The notes beneath the pieces were generated by a model that saw nothing but the letters and a program-made list of their open reading frames with translations, did no database searches and was not told the origin of the DNA. Below are positions 8,652-16,556 of a stretch of 64,000 bases of DNA, one piece after another. Each line of letters opens with the position of its first letter. The stretch's first letter is position 1. The stretch is from Ignavibacteria bacterium (GTDB taxonomy: Bacteria > Bacteroidota > Ignavibacteria > Ignavibacteriales > SURF-24), in the NCBI GenBank assembly GCA_025612245.1, contig JAAXKQ010000002.1, positions 62,001 through 126,000 of the forward strand, written 5' to 3'. Position numbers and translations under genes: made by a program.

Positions 8652-9629
8652 TTACTCGTCTCCAAGTCTGGTCTTATAGCCGAAACTTTTAATATAGTCC
8701 TTGTCCAGCCTGATCGAGAACCTTGTATTGGCGAAGGATGCGAAGATGCCGAGTCCTCCTTCAATGTTTGTAAAGTCCGTCTGGTCCAGTTTTACTGAAT
8801 AACCGTTATCGAGTATTTTCGAGGCGGAATAATAGGCCGAGAGGTTTTCATCCATGGTCATTATTGCGGCCGTAACAGACAAGATTACATAATTCCTCTT
8901 TTCGGGATCTCCTGCGGAGATTTCCTGCAAAGTACGCCTAATTGCATCCATTTCGATTATACAGGCCGATTCGTTTGTAGGTGAAGCATAAACGGGGACA
9001 TACTTCCCGCCGGAGAGGACATACTTTACGGGCAGCTTTTTTACGTATCTGACAGGAATTCCGTTCTCAAGCCTGAAATAAGAAATCGAGAAGCTGGGAT
9101 AATAAAAAGTTCGCGGATCCGAGTTCGGCAGCCATGAAGCAACGACATAATCCCTTCCAGAAGGGGGAATTATTTCTTCTGTCCCCGAAATGTCGAGCGA
9201 TACGGGCTTCGGAACTATTGTCCTGGCGTGAAGCTTTCTGCCGTTTGGAAGAACGGCCAGAATTTCGGTTTCCCTGAAGCTGTAAAGCTTTACATTTGAA
9301 GCATAGTAGTACTTCAGCGGGGAATTGTACCTGGAAGTGTCGCCTCTTGGCACCTCCCCGCCCTTCATTACATAAACGCTGTCGCCTACCCACAGCCTTA
9401 TATCGGCGTTTTCAATGGCCGGGTCGGTCCTGTTTTCCAGGGGGTCGTATCCCGGTACGTTATAACTTCGGCTCAGTATGGCTGTCTGGACCGTGGTGTC
9501 GGACCTGAGTATGCAGGTGAGGACGTACTTTTCCTTATACTCCCCTTTGGGGCTGAAGCTATCCTCCCGGCAGCCCGTTACAACAAGGGCTGAAGAACAA
9601 AGCAGAATGCCAAAAAGTATTTTCTTCAT
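8652..9629 (-). CDS. DUF4249 lipoprotein
   Basis: 325 residues. The signal peptide ends in VTGC (Cys20), so it is an acylated envelope protein. The DUF4249 features are an N-terminal YVLTCILRSDTTVQTAILSR strand pair, IENADIRLWVGDSVYVM, a central section with YYPSFSISYFRL, and a conserved end (FTNIEGGLGIFASF). DUF4249 proteins in Bacteroidota are regularly encoded next to TonB-dependent receptors and are thought to act as their surface-exposed partners. The ATG overlaps the stop of the receptor gene by 4 bases (ATGA), indicating translational coupling. Confidence 0.88.
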   Translation of the reverse strand: MKKILFGILLCSSALVVTGCREDSFSPKGEYKEKYVLTCILRSDTTVQTAILSRSYNVPGYDPLENRTDPAIENADIRLWVGDSVYVMKGGEVPRGDTSRYNSPLKYYYASNVKLYSFRETEILAVLPNGRKLHARTIVPKPVSLDISGTEEIIPPSGRDYVVASWLPNSDPRTFYYPSFSISYFRLENGIPVRYVKKLPVKYVLSGGKYVPVYASPTNESACIIEMDAIRRTLQEISAGDPEKRNYVILSVTAAIMTMDENLSAYYSASKILDNGYSVKLDQTDFTNIEGGLGIFASFANTRFSIRLDKDYIKSFGYKTRLGDE

Positions 9630-11890
9630 ATTTCAAGCTTTAGTGTTGCAGTTGGTAAAAATGGCAGCATGTTAACGCGCTTGCCCGTGTCACGTTCGAA
9701 ATAAAATATATTTTTCCTGTCGTATGCATTAATTACGCTTACATCCACGTAGAAGTTTGCAAATGCAATAGAAAACTTTTTCGAAAGGCTAAGGTCGAGC
9801 CTGTGATAATCGGGCAAGCGCCCCAGGTTCTTGTCCCCAAGAAGCAGGAATGGCTGGTATGGGGTAAGCATATTCAGGTTGTTAAAGTATTCCTCGGCAT
9901 CCAGCTTGTCGTAGTATCCTGTAAGCTTTGTAAAAGGCAGGCCCGAGCTATAGACCCAGATAATGCTTGCCTGCCAGTCTTTTCCCATATTCCATTCAAG
10001 CGTCAGGTTAACCGAATGCCTTGAATCGTACTTCGGGTAATAGCGCCAGCCTTCTACCGTCTTGTATGTCCAGCCCATGGAGTAAGACCCCATAAAGAAG
10101 AAATCGAGGAATTTATACTTCAGGAGGTACTCCACACCGTAGGCCTCGCCGGAGCCTGAAACAAGATCCTTGTCGGATTCAAATACTTTCTTTTCGTTTA
10201 TTGCGGGGAAATTCTTTATATACTTGTAGTATCCTTCAGTCTCAAGGCTCAGATCCTCTGTAAGGTTGGCCTCCAGGCCAAGTATATAGTGGGTGGAATT
10301 TGTCGGTTCCAGGTATTCGGGGATAATAACCCAGGGCTCAAAAAGCGAAATTACTTCCGATTCGTCTGAAAGTGTGGTCACTTCCTGCTGGAAAATTCCG
10401 CAGGCGCCCTTAAGCGCCAGCTGGGGAATGAACCTGTATGTAAAGCTCAGGCGCGGTTCGTTAAAGAATTTCCCGCCGTTGACCGATAAGCCCGTGAGGT
10501 TAATTCTTGTGCCCAGATCTATTCCGAGGTTCTTGAAGCGAAGATATTTATATTTTGCATACACGCTGAAGTTTGTCCCGTGAGAGCCGATATCCGTAAC
10601 AGTGCCGCTGAGATTTTCCAAAAACAGCTTGGTGTTAAGATTTATGATGTTCAGGCCAACGCCAAGCTGGTCTTTCGAGTCATAGACGTAATTGCAGTCC
10701 ATTCTCATGTTTACGTCCCTGACCTCATTTTTCTTGGACCTGCTTGTGCTGAAATTTGGAATTACTTCTCCCATAAAGTTACTGACCGAAAAGCTCATCT
10801 CAAAGAAAAGGGGGCTGTCGGAAATCTGGAACCACTTAAAGCCGAAGATGCCGTTAGACCACTTTAAGTCGGCTTTCGTGGGGTCATTATTCATTAGCCT
10901 GTCGTCACTTAAGAGCCCCTGGAACGTAATTTTGCTCCCTTCCACAAATTCCGGATTGGCATAGTTTACCTTAAAAGAAAGGTCATAGAAGTCCAAGGGG
11001 ATACTCTTATTGTTCAGGAATTTTTTATATACGTCGCTCGAGTAGCTCTTGCGCCCGGTTACAATAAAAGAGCCGTAAGGAATGGGGCCTTCGGCGAGAG
11101 CCTTTGCGCTCAGGTAGCTTATTCCAACCTTTGTGGAGTAGTTGTTTTTATTGCCGTCCTTTGTAAATATATTCATCACGGAAGAGACTCTGCCGCCGTA
11201 TTCGGCGGTAAAGCCGCCCTTATAAAATTCGATATTATTGACCATTTCGGGGTCAATGATGCTGAAAAGTCCGAAAGCGTGGAAAGGGTTATAAATTGTG
11301 GCGCCGTTTATCATGACGAGGTTCTGGTTGCTTGCTCCTCCGCGGATGTAATACCTGGCCGAAACGTCGCCCGTGGACCTGACGCCCGGCATATACTGCA
11401 GCGACCTGAAAATATCGGTTTCAACGCCTTTGGGCATGAGCTCGAGCTCTTTTATTGTGATTCTCTGCAGGCTTATGTCCGTCGCGTTTTCTTCTGCAAT
11501 GCGTTTTTCGGTTTTTTCGATTACCGGAAGCAGGAGGCTCGAAGGGGCGAGCTTAATATCCAGGTGAGTCATCTTTCCCTTCTCAAGCCTGATGTTAAGC
11601 TTCCGGGTATTGTAGCCCATGTAGGAAACAACCAGCGTAAGCGGTTTTCCCACTGGAAGTGAGGTAATGAGGAAGTATCCCTTGGAGTCGGAGTAGGCGC
11701 CGGTGGAGATTTCTTTAACGACGACGCTGGCGTATGCAAGCGCCTCCCCGCTGGTTGAGTCGGTTATAAGGCCTCTTAAATATCCTCCGCCCGATTGTGC
11801 GGGGGTGTAAGTGGAACAGGAAAGCGCAATAATAAGACAAAGCGCTGTAAAGAGGAAAAACCTGGATCCGGGCAACTTTTTTCCAGACAT
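9626..11890 (-). CDS. TonB-dependent outer-membrane receptor
   Basis: About 754 residues from the ATG at 11890, which puts a normal signal peptide at the N-terminus; a TTG at 11932 would add 14 residues. After the signal peptide comes a carboxypeptidase-regulatory-like domain (GLITDSTSGEALAYASVVVK), then the plug (GVETDIFRSLQYMPGVRS, YYIRGGASNQNLVMINGATI, GGFTAEYGGRVSSVMNI) and a 22-strand-type barrel. The C-terminus ends in an aromatic beta-strand (PFLPTATLKLEI). It imports a ligand across the outer membrane with TonB/ExbBD energy. It is first in an operon with the DUF4249 and PEGA/propeller lipoproteins. The ligand is not indicated by the neighbours. Confidence 0.92.
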   Translation of the reverse strand: MSGKKLPGSRFFLFTALCLIIALSCSTYTPAQSGGGYLRGLITDSTSGEALAYASVVVKEISTGAYSDSKGYFLITSLPVGKPLTLVVSYMGYNTRKLNIRLEKGKMTHLDIKLAPSSLLLPVIEKTEKRIAEENATDISLQRITIKELELMPKGVETDIFRSLQYMPGVRSTGDVSARYYIRGGASNQNLVMINGATIYNPFHAFGLFSIIDPEMVNNIEFYKGGFTAEYGGRVSSVMNIFTKDGNKNNYSTKVGISYLSAKALAEGPIPYGSFIVTGRKSYSSDVYKKFLNNKSIPLDFYDLSFKVNYANPEFVEGSKITFQGLLSDDRLMNNDPTKADLKWSNGIFGFKWFQISDSPLFFEMSFSVSNFMGEVIPNFSTSRSKKNEVRDVNMRMDCNYVYDSKDQLGVGLNIINLNTKLFLENLSGTVTDIGSHGTNFSVYAKYKYLRFKNLGIDLGTRINLTGLSVNGGKFFNEPRLSFTYRFIPQLALKGACGIFQQEVTTLSDESEVISLFEPWVIIPEYLEPTNSTHYILGLEANLTEDLSLETEGYYKYIKNFPAINEKKVFESDKDLVSGSGEAYGVEYLLKYKFLDFFFMGSYSMGWTYKTVEGWRYYPKYDSRHSVNLTLEWNMGKDWQASIIWVYSSGLPFTKLTGYYDKLDAEEYFNNLNMLTPYQPFLLLGDKNLGRLPDYHRLDLSLSKKFSIAFANFYVDVSVINAYDRKNIFYFERDTGKRVNMLPFLPTATLKLEI

Positions 11891-11936
11891 AATTGCTCGC
11901 TTGTTCGTGTGAAGAATTGTTCTGTGGGGCAAGTTA

Positions 11937-11963
11937 TATATTTCACTCCTAAAATGAAATATA
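11937..11963. promoter_or_regulatory. Inverted repeat upstream of the TonB-receptor operon
   Basis: TATATTTCA and TGAAATATA pair perfectly around a 9-nt spacer, 47 to 73 bases upstream of the receptor ATG. Position and symmetry fit an operator or a 5' leader stem. Regulator unknown. Confidence 0.35.
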
Positions 11964-12190
11964 GTTTTCGATAATTTTTCCCGGCCGGCTGAAAATTAAT
12001 CCGAATGGCAGGATAAGTAGATGAATGGACCAGGGAAGGCAAGGGCAGCTTTCCTGAATCATCTTTACTGAAGCAATTTCCAGAAAAGCATTTCCCGTGA
12101 ACTAAGGGCTGAGAGGAAAATGAGAGACTATTTTAGTATATTTTATTTACAAATATGATTAAATGTGTATCTTTATTAAAGGAGACTGGT

Positions 12191-12229
12191 ATGCATTGGT
12201 CTGAGAAACTGGAAAAAACCGGCCCGTGA
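12191..12229 (+). CDS. Possible 12-residue leader peptide before the DEAD-box helicase
   Basis: ATG at 12191 preceded by AAAGGAG (12178-12184, 6-base spacing) encodes MHWSEKLEKTGP and stops at 12227-12229. The stop codon lies in the loop of a short hairpin (CGGCC 12220-12224 with GGCCG 12231-12235) that is followed by ATTTT. This could be a translated leader affecting expression of the helicase 44 bases downstream, or chance. The ribosome-binding site is the best evidence. Confidence 0.25.
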   Translation: MHWSEKLEKTGP

Positions 12230-12272
12230 AGGCCGATTTTAAGTAAATGAAAGTAAACTTAAAGGTGAAAAA

Positions 12273-14171
12273 TTGTTAGGACATATTATTAAGTTTGTCA
12301 GAGACAGATTAAGCAAGATATCAAATACGGGCAAGAAGAAAAAAGAGGGAACTGTAAAGGAAGTTAAGGTTTCAGGTGCGCAGCCGGGAAGGGAAAGGAG
12401 AACCGGAAGAGAAAACAGGCAGCAGCAGCCCGGCAGCGGAAGGCAGCAGACGCCCCAGCAGGCACAGAGGACGCCTCAGCAGGCATCCCAGCCGAGAGGC
12501 AAAAGGCCTCAGCCTCAGCAGCCTCAGCAGCAACAGCAGGCATCGGCAGCAGGAACGCAACCAAGAAGGGAAAGACAGGAAAGGCCCGCTCCAAAGGTTC
12601 AGCAGCCGCCGAAAAAACAGCCCGATAACTGGGATGTTGCACAGTTTAAGGTGGAACCCGCCGAGGGCAAAACAAGGTTTCATGACCTCAATCTCCCTAA
12701 AGAGCTCATGCATGCAATTTATGACCTGGGTTTCCAGTACTGCACTCCGATTCAGGCCGAGATACTTTTTAATACGCTAAACGGCAAAGATGCCACTGGG
12801 CGTGCACAGACGGGTACGGGCAAAACTGCGGCGTTCCTGATTACAATTATAACACGCCTCATGAAAGAAAAGCTGCAGACCAAAAGGCGCAACGGTGCAC
12901 CGCGTGCACTCATAATTGCCCCTACGCGTGAACTGGTTATGCAGATTGCAAGCGATGCCATTAACCTGGGAAAATATACCGACCTCGTCATTATGTCTGT
13001 CTACGGAGGCATGGATTACCAGAAACAGAAACGCCAGCTCAATGGCCAGCAGGTAGACGTACTTGTGGCAACACCGGGTAGGCTGCTTGACTTTTATAAC
13101 CGTCATGACGTGCACTTAAGTCAGGTGGAGATAATGGTAATAGATGAAGCCGACCGCATGCTCGACATGGGTTTTATTCCGGACGTGCGCAAGATCGTGC
13201 GTGCTACTCCGCCCAAAGAAAAAAGGCAGACACTCTTCTTCAGCGCCACACTTACGCCGGACGTGGAGCGCCTCGCTTCTTACTGGACAAAAGAGGCGGT
13301 GAATGTGGAAATTGCACCTGCACAGGTGGAAGTTGAATCTGTAAAACAGATCATTTACATCGTAACCAGCGAGGAAAAGTACCCACTCGTCTATAACTTA
13401 ATTACACAACAGAATATGGACAGGGTTATTATTTTTGCCAACCGGCGGGATGAGACCCAGGGACTGACGGATCACCTTCTGAAGCACGGCATCAGCTGCG
13501 CTCTTATTTCGGGTGACGTTGATCAGCGCCAGAGAATCAGAACGCTCGACGACTTTAAGAACGGCAGGATAAGAGTCCTTGTGGCTACAGACGTCGCCAG
13601 CCGCGGAATTCACGTCGAAGGCATCAGTCACGTAATTAACTATACGCTGCCCCAGGATCCTGAAGATTACGTGCACCGTATAGGGCGTACCGGCAGAGCC
13701 GGGGCTACAGGCACCTCGATCAGTTTTGCCACAGAGGACGATTCATTTTATATTCCTGCAATAGAGGGATTTCTGGGACACAGTCTGCATTGCATTCAGC
13801 CGGAAGAAAAACTCCTTCAGTTGCCGGAAGAGCTGGATACTACGGCAACTGAACAAACTACTCAGGCTGCTCCGGCAGAAGCTGGAGAATCTGGATCCAT
13901 GGAAAATAAACCCCAGGATAACAGGCCCCAGGAAAAAAGACGCCAGTCTCAAAGGCCGCAGGGCAGCGGCGGCTACAGGCGTGGCGGCGGCAACCAGCAA
14001 AGGCGCAGTGGCAGTGGCGGCGGACCAAGGCCACAGGGCAGAAGCGGGCAAAAGCCGCAGCCGGGGGAAAACAGGCCTGAAAGGAAAAATTCAGGCAGAC
14101 AGGAGAAACCTTCTCCTGAAAGAAAAGATGAAACAAAGCCCGAAAAGCCCGGCAGGCAGGAAGAATCTTAA
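12273..14171 (+). CDS. DEAD-box ATP-dependent RNA helicase with Gln-rich N-tail and Arg/Gly/Gln-rich C-tail
   Basis: 632 residues. TTG start supported by AAGGTG at 12262-12267. A low-complexity Gln/Arg/Pro segment (about 35-120) precedes a complete helicase core: Q motif FQYCTPIQ, Walker A AQTGTGKT (178-185), [22 protein letters not shown] with DEAD at 291-294, [22 protein letters not shown] and [10 protein letters not shown]. From about residue 520 the tail is Gln/Arg/Gly/Glu/Pro-rich with [10 protein letters not shown] and [11 protein letters not shown], which should bind RNA without sequence specificity. The core is RhlE/RhlB-like. Likely roles are ribosome assembly, cold adaptation or mRNA decay. 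The disordered tails on both sides suggest condensate-type behaviour (inference). Confidence 0.93.
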   Translation: MLGHIIKFVRDRLSKISNTGKKKKEGTVKEVKVSGAQPGRERRTGRENRQQQPGSGRQQTPQQAQRTPQQASQPRGKRPQPQQPQQQQQASAAGTQPRRERQERPAPKVQQPPKKQPDNWDVAQFKVEPAEGKTRFHDLNLPKELMHAIYDLGFQYCTPIQAEILFNTLNGKDATGRAQTGTGKTAAFLITIITRLMKEKLQTKRRNGAPRALIIAPTRELVMQIASDAINLGKYTDLVIMSVYGGMDYQKQKRQLNGQQVDVLVATPGRLLDFYNRHDVHLSQVEIMVIDEADRMLDMGFIPDVRKIVRATPPKEKRQTLFFSATLTPDVERLASYWTKEAVNVEIAPAQVEVESVKQIIYIVTSEEKYPLVYNLITQQNMDRVIIFANRRDETQGLTDHLLKHGISCALISGDVDQRQRIRTLDDFKNGRIRVLVATDVASRGIHVEGISHVINYTLPQDPEDYVHRIGRTGRAGATGTSISFATEDDSFYIPAIEGFLGHSLHCIQPEEKLLQLPEELDTTATEQTTQAAPAEAGESGSMENKPQDNRPQEKRRQSQRPQGSGGYRRGGGNQQRRSGSGGGPRPQGRSGQKPQPGENRPERKNSGRQEKPSPERKDETKPEKPGRQEES

Positions 14172-14941
14172 TAGCGGAGGTGTTTAATCGCTTCCCCTTT
14201 TATCCCGATTTCAGTCATTGCCTCAATTCCAATCTGAAGATGAAGATCGACAAAGGTCTCTGTTACCTTGCGGTCTGATTCTTCAGTTTTTATACCTTCT
14301 GGGATCATGGGCATGTCGGAAACAAGGAGCAGAGCCCCCCTGGCAATCTCATTAACGTGCCCCACAATAAAGATAGTAGCTGTTTCCATGTCGATTCCAA
14401 TGACGGAAAGTTTTTCAAGATAGCGCTTGAAAGCCTCGTCCCATTCCCAGACTCTCCTGTTAGTCGTATAAACGACGCCGGTGCGGTAATCCTGCCGGTG
14501 CTCGACAATTTTTTCCGAGACAAACTTATGGAGCTTAAATGACGGGAGTGCCGGTACCTCGGGCGGCATATAATCGCCTGAGGTGCCTTCGCCCCTGATG
14601 GCTGCAATGGGAAGAATAAAGTGCCCGATTTCCGTGGATTTTTTTATGCCGCCGCATTTACCCAGAAAAAGGACGCCTTTAGGCTGCCGTGCAACCAGAA
14701 GGTCCATTATTGTTGCGGCGTTCGGGGAGCCGATGCCGAAATTTACAATTGTAAGTCCCTGCGAATTTGTAGCCGTCTGCATGGGGCGGCCTATGCCGCG
14801 CATCTCGCAGTTGAACTGCTCGGCAAAGCGCGTTACGTAATTATGAAAATTTGTCAGCAGCAGGTAATCGCCGAATTCATCTATTTTTGTCCCGGTATAT
14901 CGGGGAAGCCAGTTTTGGGCAATTTCCAGTTTTGTTCTCAA
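14168..14941 (-). CDS. amn: AMP nucleosidase, short form
   Basis: 257 residues. It hydrolyses AMP to adenine and ribose 5-phosphate. The protein is a single phosphorylase/nucleosidase domain without the N-terminal regulatory domain of the E. coli enzyme (about 480 residues). Recognisable elements are [24 protein letters not shown], the ribose-binding [12 protein letters not shown] and [10 protein letters not shown]. The start is TTG; the N-terminus [17 protein letters not shown] matches the usual start of this short family, supporting it. The TTG overlaps the stop of the homocysteine methyltransferase gene (TTGA), so the two are translationally coupled, suggesting adenine/AdoMet-cycle salvage as shared context. 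Confidence 0.9.
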   Translation of the reverse strand: MRTKLEIAQNWLPRYTGTKIDEFGDYLLLTNFHNYVTRFAEQFNCEMRGIGRPMQTATNSQGLTIVNFGIGSPNAATIMDLLVARQPKGVLFLGKCGGIKKSTEIGHFILPIAAIRGEGTSGDYMPPEVPALPSFKLHKFVSEKIVEHRQDYRTGVVYTTNRRVWEWDEAFKRYLEKLSVIGIDMETATIFIVGHVNEIARGALLLVSDMPMIPEGIKTEESDRKVTETFVDLHLQIGIEAMTEIGIKGEAIKHLRY

Positions 14942-15846
14942 AATTTTCTTTCCCTGATCTCGTTATACTTATCTGCCAGTTTTCTTATTTCGCGGATGTG
15001 GTGTGGACCGGTGCCGCAGCAGCCGCCAATGATATTGATCCCGATTTTAAGCAGCTCTTCGGCCTTGGGCAATATGATTCCGGGAGTCTCCTTATAAACG
15101 CTGAGGCCGTTAACCCATTCGGGTATGCCGGCGTTTGACTGTGCAAGGACGGGTTTTTCCGTCAGTGGGCGCATTTGCCTCATAACCATAATCATTTCGT
15201 CAAAGCCGCGTCCGCAGTTAGAGCCAATTACGTCTGCCCCTGCCTCAGTAAGCCTTTCGATGCTGGTCTTGACGTCCACGCCCCACATGGTCTTTGGACC
15301 CGAAGGCCCCACTTCATAAGTCATTGAAGCGCATACGGGTAGGCCTGTTTTTTCTTTTGCCGCCTTTACAGCCGTCTCAGCCTCCTCGATAGACATCATG
15401 GTTTCAACAAATATTACGTCCACGCCTCCTTCTGCCAGGGCCTCTGCTTCCTCGGCAAAAGCGTCGTAGGCCTCCTGAAGGTTGAGTGGTCCCAAGGGGG
15501 AGAGTATTTCGCCCGTAGGGCCAATTGAGCCGGCAACAAATTTCCCACGGGGGCATACTTCGCGGGCAAGTTCAGCTGCCTTTCGGGCAAAGTCATAAGC
15601 CCTGTCTTCCTTCTGATGCAGTGAAAGTCTGATGCGGTTACTGCCGAAAGAGTTTGTTTCTACGATATCACTGCCTGCTTCATAATATTCGCTGTGAATT
15701 GACTGTATTATCTCCGGGCTGACAAAATTCAGCTCTTCGGGGCAGGCGCCTGTTTTCATGCCGCGCTTCTGAAGCTCTGTGCCCATGGCGCCGTCTGAAA
15801 GCAGTATTGTGCCTGAATTCAGCTTTGTCAGGAATTCCTTGAACAT
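14938..15846 (-). CDS. Homocysteine S-methyltransferase domain protein (MetH module 1-like)
   Basis: 302 residues, one (beta/alpha)8 Hcy-binding domain. It should activate homocysteine on zinc for methyl transfer. LSDGAMGTELQKRG opens the barrel, and the three zinc cysteines are present: Cys211 in GSNCGRG and Cys276/Cys277 in GGCCGTGPHHI. It ends where the first module of methionine synthase MetH ends; the folate, B12-binding and reactivation modules are absent. Two genes upstream on the same strand encode a reactivation-like domain and a RACE protein, so this may be one subunit of a split cobalamin-dependent methionine synthase. A betaine- or S-methylmethionine-type methyltransferase is the alternative. 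Confidence 0.85.
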   Translation of the reverse strand: MFKEFLTKLNSGTILLSDGAMGTELQKRGMKTGACPEELNFVSPEIIQSIHSEYYEAGSDIVETNSFGSNRIRLSLHQKEDRAYDFARKAAELAREVCPRGKFVAGSIGPTGEILSPLGPLNLQEAYDAFAEEAEALAEGGVDVIFVETMMSIEEAETAVKAAKEKTGLPVCASMTYEVGPSGPKTMWGVDVKTSIERLTEAGADVIGSNCGRGFDEMIMVMRQMRPLTEKPVLAQSNAGIPEWVNGLSVYKETPGIILPKAEELLKIGINIIGGCCGTGPHHIREIRKLADKYNEIRERKF

Positions 15847-15938
15847 ATATTCTTATTCTCTTTTACTCAAAAAATATTAAATGAAATATAACAAAGAAAA
15901 ATCAATTAATTACTGAAAGCCTGTCAATTAGAAAGAGA

Positions 15939-16556
15939 TTATCTGAGGAAGCCGAAAACGCCGCTTGCGGATTTCATCGGAAGCATTAAGAAGGCTTCTG
16001 TCAGCCTGAGTCCCAATTCCCTTCCATTTAAGATGTTAAGGAGCTTTTCCTGCTCGCTTAAGTCCCAGCCGGCATAGCCGGGAGAAAACCTTTTGCCAAG
16101 GCGGAAGCCCTGCCGCCGGGATGCCTCTTCTGCAATTATACCGCGGGCTTTTGCCTGCAGGCTTTCAATAATGCTGCCTGCTGCTGCATTAAGTAGGTAG
16201 CCTTCAAAAAAGTCCTCATCTTCAAGAAGCCCAATCCTCTCGTCAACCTCAGGACCCAGTGTAACTACGTAAACTGCCGCTAATTCTGAATCCTTCAAGA
16301 GGCGGAAAATGCCCTTCCCTGAAAAATAGCTATTTTCATGGAAGTAAATTTTTAGGCCCGGGGGATCTTTTTTTCTAATTTCAAGAATCCTGTATCTCAG
16401 GACCGGCTTAAATAAGTCCCGGTGCTTCAGGTAAATCCCGTGGCAGAGTTCTATCATGGGGAGGGCATTTTCAGCGATTCTCCCGGCTTGAAGGTATTTC
16501 CGTGTGCAGGAAACCTCGGGTAAAATGTTTTCTGCGTTAAAATGAAGAGTTTTCAA
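15939..16556 (-). CDS. Stand-alone methionine-synthase reactivation-domain-like protein
   Basis: 205 residues with a TTG start. The C-terminal half carries the signature of the MetH activation domain: the AdoMet-binding RFSPGY (156-161), DLSEQEKLLNIL, and LTEAFLMLPMKSASGVFGF, which parallels LTE..AMWPGASVSG in MetH. In MetH this domain binds AdoMet to remethylate inactive cob(II)alamin. Here it is a separate polypeptide, and its start overlaps the stop of the RACE gene by 4 bases (TTGA). The pairing of a reactivation fold with a RACE protein suggests that it receives electrons from, or docks with, that partner. Confidence 0.8.
   Translation of the reverse strand: MKTLHFNAENILPEVSCTRKYLQAGRIAENALPMIELCHGIYLKHRDLFKPVLRYRILEIRKKDPPGLKIYFHENSYFSGKGIFRLLKDSELAAVYVVTLGPEVDERIGLLEDEDFFEGYLLNAAAGSIIESLQAKARGIIAEEASRRQGFRLGKRFSPGYAGWDLSEQEKLLNILNGRELGLRLTEAFLMLPMKSASGVFGFLR

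Larger units (their letters stand above)
11891..12272. other. Divergent intergenic region, TonB operon / DEAD-box helicase
   Basis: About 380 bases containing the control regions of both divergent units. On the left is a 9-bp inverted repeat (11937-11963). On the right is a possible 12-codon leader ORF with a good ribosome-binding site (12191-12229) that ends inside a small GC hairpin (12220-12235). TTTACA-N16-TATCTT at 12146-12173 resembles a sigma-70-type promoter but would start transcription too close to the leader's ribosome-binding site. No full gene seen. Confidence 0.45.

Noticed and set aside
8651-8764. Extended N-terminus of the PEGA/propeller lipoprotein
   Set aside because: It would overlap the DUF4249 gene by more than 100 bases and bury the lipoprotein signal peptide.
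12364-12780. Overlapping ORFs on both strands inside the start of the DEAD-box gene
   Set aside because: They arise from low-complexity Gln/Arg codons; the helicase frame is the one with a ribosome-binding site and domains.
13743-14136. Antisense Ala/Cys/Pro-rich ORFs in the helicase tail
   Set aside because: Mirror of the repetitive RGG/Gln-rich coding sequence, no start signal or domain.
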